Source: an uncultured Cellvibrionales bacterium
GTDB lineage: Bacteria > Pseudomonadota > Gammaproteobacteria > Pseudomonadales > UBA7434
Direction: 5' to 3'
Assembly (NCBI GenBank): GCA_937897785.1
Contig: CALCNB010000373.1
Span: 1-8,920 of the forward strand
DNA: 8,920 nucleotides
Positions 1-6,024 of this stretch are shown one piece after another. The stretch's first letter is position 1; each line of letters opens with the position of its first letter. The notes under the pieces were generated by a model. The model had not been told where the DNA came from. It worked only from the letters and a program-made list of their open reading frames with translations, and did not search any database. The position numbers and the translations under genes are program-made.

Positions 1-326
1 CACAGCGCAATTTTATTCGGTCATACAATCTGCAACCGTTGCCCATACGAATGCAACACCAATTAACTCCGCCCGGCGGCAGTTTATTTGTGAATGGCAA
101 GCAGCAAGACATCAGCAAAAATACAATCGAGATCCCCTATCGCAAAACGCTTGATATCTTAAGCTGGGATGCCAGAGGTTTATTGAAGGTTGCGCCTTTA
201 TTTTATTGGACTGATGAACAAATTGACGCATATATGCAGTCCCATCAACTGCTCTCTTGTCGACATTATTTTGATCCAACAAAAGTACAGGATGGTCGAG
301 AGTGTGGTCTCCATACTTCCGTATAG
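1..326 (+). CDS. PAPS reductase family (CysH-like) protein, C-terminal part only
   Basis: This is the 3' end of a gene that enters from the left edge; the frame is open from base 3 to the stop at 324-326, so the true start lies outside the window. The C-terminus ends in a K/R-ECGLH-type motif (RECGLHTSV). In 3'-phosphoadenylylsulfate (and APS) reductases this motif carries the nucleophilic cysteine that forms the sulfite-enzyme intermediate during assimilatory sulfate reduction. Before it comes a stretch resembling the family pattern 'KV-P-L-W-(S/T)-x-x-x-I-x-x-Y' (GLLKVAPLFYWTDEQIDAYM). The 4Fe-4S CxxC pair of APS reductases is not present in this part. The segment between the 'W-T-D' region and the ECGLH end is shorter than in E. 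coli CysH, so this may be a divergent subfamily rather than orthodox CysH. The nucleotide-binding N-terminal half is not visible. The gene converges with purB, with only 15 bp between the stops and no terminator visible there. Confidence 0.65.
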   Translation, partial: QRNFIRSYNLQPLPIRMQHQLTPPGGSLFVNGKQQDISKNTIEIPYRKTLDILSWDARGLLKVAPLFYWTDEQIDAYMQSHQLLSCRHYFDPTKVQDGRECGLHTSV

Positions 327-341
327 GCTTAGATTTCGATG

Positions 342-1703
342 CTAGATCTGTTCAGCTAGTTCGGCGGCTTGTCCGATATAATTAGCCGGTGTTAGAGCGA
401 GCATAGCGGCTTTCGCTTCTTCGCTAATGTCTAATTGATGGATGAATTCTGCCAGTGATTCAGCATTGACCTGCTTGCCTCGTGTTAATGCCTTGAGTTT
501 TTCATACGGTTCGTCAACCCCATAGCGCCGCATGATAGTTTGCAGAGGTTCAGCTAATACTTCCCATGCTTGATCTAAATCGTCGTTAAGAACGGTTTCG
601 TTAAGTTCTAGTTTGCCAAGACCTTTTTGGGTAGATTGATAGGCGATTAGGCTATAGGCAAAACCTACTCCCATATTTCTTAATACCGTCGAGTCGGTTA
701 GGTCTCTTTGCCAGCGAGAAATGGGTAGCTTTTCAGCCATATGATTAAGGATGGCATTGGCTAAACCTAAATTTCCTTCAGAGTTTTCAAAATCAATTGG
801 GTTCACTTTATGCGGCATAGTTGAAGAGCCAATTTCACCCGCTATTTGTTTTTGTTTAAAGTAACCCCGAGAAATATAAGCCCAAATATCGCGGTCAAAA
901 TCAATTAAGATGGTATTAAATCGCGCCAGACACTGAAATAGTTCGGCAATGTAATCGTGTGGTTCAATTTGGGTAGTGTAGGGGTTCCACTGCAAGCCTA
1001 GACTTTCGACAAATTGTTGTGCATGAGATGCCCAGTCGAGATCAGGATAAGCAGAAATGTGAGCGTTATAGTTGCCAACAGCACCATTGATTTTTCCTAA
1101 AATTTCAACTTTTTCGAACTGGAGTAATTGTCGACGTAGGCGTGCCACCACATTAGCAAATTCTTTCCCTACTGTGGTCGGGCTAGCAGTTTGCCCGTGG
1201 GTTCTAGACAGCATAGGCTGAGTTGACCAGTTTTTTGCGAAATCTGCTAATTGATCAATGATAGCTTGCATGACAGGAATTAAGGTTTGCTTACCTGATT
1301 CGAGCATTACGGCATGAGATAAGTTATTAATGTCTTCAGAGGTGCAGGCAAAATGGATGAATTCTTTCGCCTCAGTTAAACCATCAATGCCCTCTAACTT
1401 GTTTTTAAGGAAATATTCCACTGCTTTAACATCGTGATTAGTCGTGGCTTCAATCGATTTAATCGTCTCGGCATCGGTTTCACTAAAAGCACTAACAATC
1501 TTGTCAAGTTCCGAAGTGATGGCGGGGCTAAAAGGCATTAGCTCTTTAATCTGAGGGGCACTGGCAAGTGACTCCAGCCATTTAACTTCAATCAAGACAC
1601 GAGCTGCAATTAGACCGTACTCGCTGAAAATATCGTTTAAGGCACTGGTTTTATTGGCGTAACGTCCGTCAATAGGGGAAATGGCTTTGAGTATCGTAGG
1701 CAT
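342..1703 (-). CDS. purB: Adenylosuccinate lyase
   Basis: This 453-residue protein is full length (E. coli PurB has 456). PurB acts twice in purine synthesis. It removes fumarate from SAICAR to give AICAR, and from adenylosuccinate to give AMP; the enzyme is a cytosolic homotetramer. The fumarase/aspartase superfamily signature is intact around residues 292-301 (GSSTMPHKVNP), with the catalytic serine at about Ser294 on the mobile loop. The general-acid histidine lies in SRTHGQ (about His169), and the conserved TSEDINN block is at 121-127. The N-terminus (MPTILKAISPIDGRY) matches the family start, which supports the ATG at 1703. The Shine-Dalgarno sequence upstream is poor and the leader is A-rich. 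A sigma70-like promoter about 45 bp upstream suggests independent transcription. The usual upstream neighbour hflD is absent; mnmA lies 135 bp away on the same strand. Confidence 0.97.
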   Translation of the reverse strand: MPTILKAISPIDGRYANKTSALNDIFSEYGLIAARVLIEVKWLESLASAPQIKELMPFSPAITSELDKIVSAFSETDAETIKSIEATTNHDVKAVEYFLKNKLEGIDGLTEAKEFIHFACTSEDINNLSHAVMLESGKQTLIPVMQAIIDQLADFAKNWSTQPMLSRTHGQTASPTTVGKEFANVVARLRRQLLQFEKVEILGKINGAVGNYNAHISAYPDLDWASHAQQFVESLGLQWNPYTTQIEPHDYIAELFQCLARFNTILIDFDRDIWAYISRGYFKQKQIAGEIGSSTMPHKVNPIDFENSEGNLGLANAILNHMAEKLPISRWQRDLTDSTVLRNMGVGFAYSLIAYQSTQKGLGKLELNETVLNDDLDQAWEVLAEPLQTIMRRYGVDEPYEKLKALTRGKQVNAESLAEFIHQLDISEEAKAAMLALTPANYIGQAAELAEQI

Positions 1704-1747
1704 AATATTGTTTTTGATTAGTATCTCAGGGCTAAAGGTTAGCTAAC

Positions 1748-1776
1748 ACTATGCGTAAAAGCGTTGGATGAGTCAA
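1748..1776 (-). promoter_or_regulatory. Predicted sigma70 promoter of purB
   Basis: Reading the minus strand, TTGACT (complement of 1771-1776) is followed by exactly 17 bp and then CATAGT (complement of 1748-1753). The -35 matches consensus at 5 of 6 positions and the -10 at 4 of 6. Transcription would start near 1741, leaving a leader of about 38 nt before the purB ATG. A perfect 10-bp palindrome, GTTAGCTAAC (1738-1747), sits at the predicted start point. No canonical PurR operator was recognised. This is a prediction from spacing and consensus only. Confidence 0.6.
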
Positions 1777-1838
1777 ACTATAAGCGTGTGCAAAATACCC
1801 TGAAGCGCATTTTAGCCTGACAGAATATAGCCCTAGGT

Positions 1839-2915
1839 TTAACTGGCTGAGGTTATAACTGCGCCGCCTAAGCAGCGATTTCCATCGTAAAAGACCACGT
1901 ACTGGCCAGGAGTTATGGCCCGTTGTGGTTGGTCGAAATCGATCAGCAGATTTCCGTCTAGGTCGTCCGAAATAGTACAGGCTTGGTCTGCCTGCCGGTA
2001 TCGTGTTTTAGCCTGACATTTAAAGGGCAGGGTCGGAGCCATATTGATCCAATGGGCATCGATCGCAGTCAGCGAAGTGGCGAATAGCAAGGGGTGATCA
2101 TTGCCTTGCACGACCAGTAAACGGTTCTCCTCAATATTCTTTGCGGCGACATACCAAGGTGCTTGATGAGCATTAGCAACACCGCCAATACCCAGGCCTT
2201 GTCGTTGGCCTATGGTATGAAACATAAGGCCATTATGCTCGCCCATAGTTTCTCCCTTATCGTTAATGATAAGGCCGGGGTTTGGCTTGAGATATTGTTC
2301 TAAAAAATCACTAAATCGCCTCTCACCAATGAAGCATATACCGGTACTATCTTTTTTATCGTGGGTGACTAAGCCTGCTTTTTTGGCAATATCGCGAACC
2401 TCTGACTTTTCTATTTCTCCGATAGGGAATAGAGTTTTAGCCAGTTGTTGTTGATCGACAGCATGAAGGAAATAGCTTTGATCTTTGTTGTCATCGAGGC
2501 CTTTGAGTAGCTGTGCTTGCCCATCATATTGGTAGGTTCTTGCATAGTGACCTGTGGCGATTTTATCGGCGCCAAGTTGCTCGGCATAGTCAGCAAAGAC
2601 TTTAAATTTTATTTCTCGATTGCACAGCACATCTGGATTTGGGGTTCTGCCGGCCTGATATTCTGCCAGAAAATGCTCGAACACATTATCCCAGTAGGCC
2701 TTGGCGAAGTTTGCGGTGTGCAGTTCAATATTAAGCTTATCACACACTCGAAGAGCGTCCTCTAGGTCGGTGCGGGCAGTGCAGTATTCAGTGCCATCAT
2801 CTTCATCCCAGTTTTTCATGAACAGCGCTTCAACGGCAAGTCCTTGCTGTTGTAATTTCAATGCGGTGACGGATGAGTCAACGCCGCCAGATATGCCGAC
2901 AATAACCTTATTCAT
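1839..2915 (-). CDS. mnmA: tRNA-specific 2-thiouridylase MnmA (TrmU)
   Basis: MnmA adenylates U34 of tRNA-Lys, -Glu and -Gln and inserts the 2-thio group received through the Tus/TusE relay. The 358-residue length is normal for the family. The PP-loop motif SGGVDSS lies at residues 9-15. The two catalytic cysteines are visible: Cys98 in NPDVLCNREIKF, and Cys194 in STGICFIGERRF, equivalent to E. coli Cys102 and Cys199. The TGHYAR motif (about 121-126) and GQRQGLGIGG (about 236-245) are also typical. The C-terminal beta-barrel ends with the conserved 'ITPGQYVVFYDGNRCLGGA' type block. The start MNKVIVGISGG is the standard one, but its Shine-Dalgarno is weak. It lies 76 bp downstream of the NUDIX gene on the same strand, and an inverted repeat occupies that gap. 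In E. coli and Pseudomonas hflD follows mnmA; here it does not. Confidence 0.97.
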   Translation of the reverse strand: MNKVIVGISGGVDSSVTALKLQQQGLAVEALFMKNWDEDDGTEYCTARTDLEDALRVCDKLNIELHTANFAKAYWDNVFEHFLAEYQAGRTPNPDVLCNREIKFKVFADYAEQLGADKIATGHYARTYQYDGQAQLLKGLDDNKDQSYFLHAVDQQQLAKTLFPIGEIEKSEVRDIAKKAGLVTHDKKDSTGICFIGERRFSDFLEQYLKPNPGLIINDKGETMGEHNGLMFHTIGQRQGLGIGGVANAHQAPWYVAAKNIEENRLLVVQGNDHPLLFATSLTAIDAHWINMAPTLPFKCQAKTRYRQADQACTISDDLDGNLLIDFDQPQRAITPGQYVVFYDGNRCLGGAVITSAS

Positions 2916-2950
2916 GCTGAGTTAGCGATGCCTGTGATGTGCCAAGAATT

Positions 2951-2976
2951 AAGACTATCCCATTGCGGCTAGTCTT
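2951..2976 (-). repeat. Inverted repeat (potential RNA hairpin) between the NUDIX gene and mnmA
   Basis: Perfect 7-bp arms AAGACTA (2951-2957) and TAGTCTT (2970-2976) flank a 12-base loop. On the minus-strand transcript two further G-C pairs are possible after one mismatch inside the loop. The element sits 36-61 nt upstream of the mnmA start. No run of U follows it, so it is not a standard intrinsic terminator. It could be a processing site, an mRNA-stabilising stem or a leader hairpin, or it may be chance. The arms themselves are directly visible; any function is inference. Confidence 0.4.
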
Positions 2977-2991
2977 GAATGAGGGGATATT

Positions 2992-3483
2992 TTAGCGGTA
3001 ATCTTTTACGAGCGCTAATGGATAATGTGGTTCGGACAAATATTGTTCAATTGAAAGGGAGACGAGAGGGCTTCGATGGTCCTCTTTTCTGGCGTTTAGT
3101 TCCTCTAAGGTCAGCCAAAGCGCTTGGATAATACCGGTATCCAGTTTGGCCTCCGCATCATGTGTTAAAGCCTTACCAATAAAGGTCGTACGATGATAAG
3201 TAATATTATTGTGATCTGAGTGGTAAAGATTTATATTCAGCACGCCCGTGATGTCGATTTTCCAGCCGGTTTCCTCGTAGGTCTCACGAATCGCTGCATC
3301 GATGAGTGATTCACCGGTCTCAAGGTGGCCTGCGGGTTGATTCAAGACCACGCGCCCTTCGGCATGTTCTTCGACAAACAGAAATTTATTATCTTTTTCA
3401 ATAATCGTGGCAACGGTGAGATGAGGAGTGAATGACTCATTTTTGTTGGCGTTGGTGTTAATGATGATATTCCTTGTTTGCAA
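2992..3483 (-). CDS. nudJ: NUDIX hydrolase, NudJ-like phosphatase
   Basis: The complete NUDIX box G-x5-E-x7-R-E-x2-E-E-x-G-W spans about residues 52-74 (GHLETGE ... RETYEETGW), with the metal-binding glutamates present. The flanks match NudJ (YmfB): 'PHLTVATIIE' leads in, 'LNQPAGHLE' overlaps the box, and 'DHRSPLVSLSIEQYL..HYPL' lies near the C-terminus. E. coli NudJ hydrolyses nucleoside tri- and diphosphates and HMP-pyrophosphate; the substrate here is inferred from the family. Gene order rluE-nudJ-mnmA agrees with E. coli. The start is uncertain, because no in-frame ATG or GTG lies before the conserved domain. TTG at 3483 is the best conventional choice. An AAGGA sequence just inside it (about 3474-3470) is spaced well for ATT at 3462-3460, which would be a rare start codon. 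Length from TTG is 163 residues, against 153 for E. coli NudJ, and the excess is at the N-terminus. Confidence 0.88.
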   Translation of the reverse strand: MQTRNIIINTNANKNESFTPHLTVATIIEKDNKFLFVEEHAEGRVVLNQPAGHLETGESLIDAAIRETYEETGWKIDITGVLNINLYHSDHNNITYHRTTFIGKALTHDAEAKLDTGIIQALWLTLEELNARKEDHRSPLVSLSIEQYLSEPHYPLALVKDYR

Positions 3484-3543
3484 ATCAATTAAGTTCTTAT
3501 AGGGTAGGTGATATAACGGCTAAGTCTAGTGACTGTCGATAGC

Positions 3544-4143
3544 TCACCACTTTTTTGAGATATTTTTGGGTAAATTCACCGTTATTTTTTTATACTGTCC
3601 TGGCTCGAGATCAGACAAGTGCCAATTTCCAATTTTGTGACGAACTAAGCGTAATACAGGGTGGTCAACGCAGGCAAACATCCGCCTTATTTGACGATTT
3701 CGGCCCTCTTTTATGCTTATGTTAAGCCATTGACTATTAAGTTCTCTGTGTTGAGCCAGCGGCGGTTCGCGCTGCCAGAGCGTTGGCGCTTGTTTAAGTC
3801 GTTGTATTTTTGCACGTTTGGTGAGTCCGTCTGTAAGCTCAATGCCGTCTGCAAGCTGCTGTAATACTTCCTTAGATGGGCAGCCTTCGACTTGCACCCA
3901 GTAGGATTTTTCCATTTTTTGCTCAGGGGAGCTGATTCTTTGCTGTAATGCACCGTTATCGGTCAATACCATCAGTCCTTCAGAAAGAAAATCGAGCCTA
4001 CCAGCTGGATAAAATTTAGGCTGATGAATAAAGTCAGCCAAGGTTTGCCTTGATTTACTATCGATAGACGCCTGATTGCGCTTATCCGTGAACTGACTTA
4101 ACACGCGGTAGGGCTTGTTGAATAGTAGGATATCAATTTTCAT
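3544..4143 (-). CDS. rluE: 23S rRNA pseudouridine synthase, RluE type
   Basis: This 199-residue member of the RsuA/RluB/E/F family of pseudouridine synthases lacks an S4 domain, as RluE does (E. coli RluE has 217 residues and modifies U2457 of 23S rRNA). The opening 'LLFNKPYRVLSQFTD' at residues 6-20 is the RluE hallmark. The catalytic aspartate is Asp51 in GRLDFLSEGLMVLT. Further conserved blocks are KSYWVQVEG (about 79-87) and EGRNRQIRRMFACVDHPVLRLVR, followed by a GxYxxI-like C-terminal end. The ATG at 4143 fits the family start; only a weak AGAG-type ribosome binding site precedes it. It is the first recognised gene of the minus-strand group rluE-nudJ-mnmA, with a 60-bp gap to the next gene, and lies divergent to icd as in E. 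coli. Confidence 0.94.
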   Translation of the reverse strand: MKIDILLFNKPYRVLSQFTDKRNQASIDSKSRQTLADFIHQPKFYPAGRLDFLSEGLMVLTDNGALQQRISSPEQKMEKSYWVQVEGCPSKEVLQQLADGIELTDGLTKRAKIQRLKQAPTLWQREPPLAQHRELNSQWLNISIKEGRNRQIRRMFACVDHPVLRLVRHKIGNWHLSDLEPGQYKKITVNLPKNISKKW

Positions 4144-4414
4144 ATCAACAGCTCTGATTGACGATAAGCTTATATTTAGTTCATCTGAGCATCAAAGCGT
4201 TACTTTTACAGACGACATAAGCATGAGGAGAGTGTTACAATGATATCTGAATATAGCATCATTCGATATCCATTGTTTACGTTATTCCTTCGTTTGATAA
4301 CGCGCCATTGCTCGCCCAATTGCCATAACTTCAGGTGGTCTTGTTTCGCGTCAATAATCTCGAAAGATGCCTCACTTAAACCCTTAAACATTGAACGTTC
4401 TACGGAGATTTTCT
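4144..4414. promoter_or_regulatory. Divergent intergenic region between rluE and icd
   Basis: This 271-bp AT-rich spacer must hold the promoters of icd (+) and of the rluE group (-). I see no strong promoter for either. The best icd candidate is TTGTTT (4273-4278), 17 bp, GATAAC (4296-4301), a weak match. For rluE, TATAAG (complement of 4169-4174) with TTGATG 15 bp upstream is also weak. GATATC occurs twice, near 4242 and 4264. The icd ribosome binding site GGAG (4404-4407) lies 7 nt before the ATG. A small protein-like ORF on the minus strand also crosses this spacer and is listed separately. Confidence 0.5.
4206..4391 (-). CDS. Possible small protein of unknown function (61 residues)
   Basis: I do not recognise this ORF. 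It begins at an ATG (4391) and ends 62 bp before rluE on the same strand. Its first half reads like a soluble protein, with balanced Glu, Asp, Lys, Arg, Gln and Trp: for example FEIIDAKQDHLKLWQLGEQW, then RVIKRRN. The second half (SDIIVTLSSCLCRL) is less convincing. No Shine-Dalgarno sequence precedes the ATG, and a stop lies only 8 codons upstream in frame. If real, it would overlap the region where icd promoters are expected, which argues against it. It could be a small uncharacterised protein, a decayed gene fragment, or a chance ORF. Confidence 0.2.
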   Translation of the reverse strand: MFKGLSEASFEIIDAKQDHLKLWQLGEQWRVIKRRNNVNNGYRMMLYSDIIVTLSSCLCRL

Positions 4415-5671
4415 ATGGGATACCAACATATTGTTGTGCCGGCTGATGGCGCTAAAATCACAACCAACGCCGACGGCAGTATCACTGTTCCCGATCGGCC
4501 TATTATCCCCTATATCGAGGGTGATGGCATTGGTGTTGATGTAACCCCGCCGATGTTATCCGTGACTAATGCCGCTGTTGAAAAGGCCTATGGTGGTCAA
4601 CGATCGATTGCTTGGATGGAAATCTATAATGGCGAAAAAGCGGCTGAAAAGTATGAGGGCGATTGGTTTCCCGCAGAGACATTAGATGCGATTCGTGAAT
4701 ATAAAGTTGCCATTAAAGGGCCTCTTACAACGCCTGTCGGTGGCGGTTTTCGTTCGCTTAACGTCGCTTTACGACAGGAGCTTGATCTTTATGTTTGTCA
4801 GCGACCTGTTCGGTGGTTTACTGGCGTACCTTCACCCGTTAAAGAGCCTGAAAAAACAGACATGGTTATCTTTCGTGAAAACTCTGAAGATATCTATGCG
4901 GGTATCGAGTGGCGTGCAGGCACTGAAGAGGCTGATAAGGTCATTGCTTTTTTCCGTGATGAAATGGGCGTGTCAAAAATTCGATTTCCTGATAACTGTG
5001 GCATCGGTGTGAAACCAGTCTCTTCACAAGGAACTAAGCGCCTAGTCCGCAAAGCAATTCAATACTGTATTGATCAAGATTTGCCGTCAGTGACGTTAGT
5101 TCACAAGGGCAATATCATGAAGTTCACTGAGGGCGCTTTTAAAGATTGGGGGTATGAACTCGCGCAAGAGGAATTTGGCGCTGAGCTCCTCGACGGTGGT
5201 CCGTGGATGACGTTTAATAACCCGAATACTGGCAAGCAAATTATCGTTAAAGATGTGATTGCTGATGCGATGCTGCAGCAGATATTATTAAGACCTGACG
5301 AATACAGCGTCATTGCCACACTGAATTTAAATGGTGACTATATCTCTGATGCCTTAGCGGCCCAAGTGGGTGGTATCGGTATCGCACCCGGCGCTAATTT
5401 GTCCGATGATATTGCTTTATTTGAGGCCACTCATGGCACTGCTCCAAAGTATGCTGGTCAGGATAAAGTGAACCCTGGTTCGGTTATTTTATCAGCAGAA
5501 ATGATGTTAAGGCATTTAGGTTGGAATGAGGCTGCCGATTTGGTTATTTCTGGCGTTGAAGGTGCCATTAATGCGAAAACAGTGACTTATGACTTCGACC
5601 GTTTAATGGACGATGCGACATTACTGAAATCGTCTGAGTTTGGTGATGCGATTATCCAGCATATGGGCTGA
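4415..5671 (+). CDS. icd: Isocitrate dehydrogenase, NADP-dependent
   Basis: Icd converts isocitrate to 2-oxoglutarate and CO2 with NADP in the TCA cycle, as a cytosolic homodimer. The 418-residue protein is very close to E. coli Icd (416), with a uniform +1 offset. Substrate residues Ser114, Asn116, Arg120, Arg130, Arg154, Tyr161 and Lys231 and metal-binding Asp284, Asp308 and Asp312 are present. The NADP-specifying set Lys345, Tyr346, Val352, Tyr392 and Arg396 is intact, so NADP rather than NAD is expected. Ser114 in GGGFRSLNVALRQ is equivalent to the AceK phosphorylation site that switches flux to the glyoxylate shunt in E. coli; whether AceK exists here is unknown. The ATG at 4415 has GGAG 7 nt upstream and gives the family N-terminus, so it is preferred over the in-frame TTG at 4391. 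The gene ends at a strong terminator shared with the converging cspD gene. Confidence 0.98.
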   Translation: MGYQHIVVPADGAKITTNADGSITVPDRPIIPYIEGDGIGVDVTPPMLSVTNAAVEKAYGGQRSIAWMEIYNGEKAAEKYEGDWFPAETLDAIREYKVAIKGPLTTPVGGGFRSLNVALRQELDLYVCQRPVRWFTGVPSPVKEPEKTDMVIFRENSEDIYAGIEWRAGTEEADKVIAFFRDEMGVSKIRFPDNCGIGVKPVSSQGTKRLVRKAIQYCIDQDLPSVTLVHKGNIMKFTEGAFKDWGYELAQEEFGAELLDGGPWMTFNNPNTGKQIIVKDVIADAMLQQILLRPDEYSVIATLNLNGDYISDALAAQVGGIGIAPGANLSDDIALFEATHGTAPKYAGQDKVNPGSVILSAEMMLRHLGWNEAADLVISGVEGAINAKTVTYDFDRLMDDATLLKSSEFGDAIIQHMG

Positions 5672-5682
5672 TAGTGTTCGGC

Positions 5683-5713
5683 AAAAAAAAACCGGCTAAA
5701 GCCGGTTTTTTTT
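5683..5713. terminator. Bidirectional rho-independent terminator between icd and cspD
   Basis: The perfect 6-bp G/C-rich stem ACCGGC (5691-5696) / GCCGGT (5701-5706) has a 4-base TAAA loop. It is flanked by an 8-base A run (5683-5690) and a 7-base T run (5707-5713). On the + strand the T run follows the stem and would end icd transcription 11 nt past its stop. On the - strand the complementary T run would end cspD transcription about 12 nt past its stop. The symmetry makes it usable by both converging genes. Confidence 0.95.
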
Positions 5714-5724
5714 CATTAAAATAC

Positions 5725-6024
5725 TTATTCAGTGGTTTCGGCGCTTTCACTAATATTGGTTTGCTTGGTATTTTCCGCATGCTGATTGTCGTCAAATTGA
5801 GCAGTAGGGACACGCACAGTTTCTAACAATTTTATATTCGATGCATGCAAGCCCTTTGCCCCGTCAACGGTTTCAAAGGATACGCATTGTCCGGCTTTGA
5901 GGGTGCGATAACCCTCCATCTCAATGGCTGAATAGTGGGCAAAAATATCGACATGCCCATCGTCAGACAGGATGAAACCATAGCCTTTTGCGTTATTAAA
6001 CCACTTAACTACGCCGGTTTGCAT
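5725..6024 (-). CDS. cspD: Cold-shock domain protein, CspD-like
   Basis: A single cold-shock (OB-fold) domain occupies residues 1-67 of 99. RNP1 is KGYGFI (13-18) and RNP2 corresponds to VDIFAHYSAI (25-34). The opening VKWFNNAKGYGFI and the block IEMEGYRTLKAGQ closely match E. coli CspD, the stationary-phase single-strand-binding inhibitor of replication, rather than CspA. The start at 6024 is preferred to the in-frame ATG at 6060. It gives the canonical family N-terminus and is preceded by AAGG 7 nt upstream. After the domain comes a tail of about 32 residues rich in Asn, Thr, Gln, Glu and Ser; E. coli CspD (74 residues) lacks it, and the tail is likely disordered. The gene lies divergent to clpS-clpA and convergent with icd, the same neighbourhood as in Pseudomonas. 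Confidence 0.93.
   Translation of the reverse strand: MQTGVVKWFNNAKGYGFILSDDGHVDIFAHYSAIEMEGYRTLKAGQCVSFETVDGAKGLHASNIKLLETVRVPTAQFDDNQHAENTKQTNISESAETTE

Noticed and set aside
51..150. A second frame at the left edge reads W-Q-A-A-R-H-Q-Q-K-Y-N-R, resembling the R-x-x-Q-x-x-x-R motif of PAPS reductases, which could mean a frameshift in the CysH-like gene.
   Set aside because: The spacing from Trp to Arg is one residue short of the family pattern. The frame used for the ECGLH end stays open to the window edge and reads as sensible protein throughout. A frameshift is possible but not supported without the upstream sequence.
327..341. A terminator between the converging CysH-like gene and purB.
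   Set aside because: Only 15 bases lie between the stops, with no stem-loop or T run.
2517..2765. Plus-strand ORF inside mnmA, with two more nearby (2266-2454 and 2701-2925).
   Set aside because: They lie fully or mostly opposite a clear mnmA reading frame and have the Ser/Cys/Ile-rich composition of antisense shadows.
4391..4414. Earlier TTG start for icd at 4391, adding eight residues.
   Set aside because: The ATG at 4415 has a well spaced GGAG and gives the family N-terminus; the TTG has neither.
4686..5012. 108-codon plus-strand ORF inside icd in another frame.
   Set aside because: It is fully nested in the well-conserved icd gene, has Leu/Ser/Val-rich shadow composition and no recognised domain.
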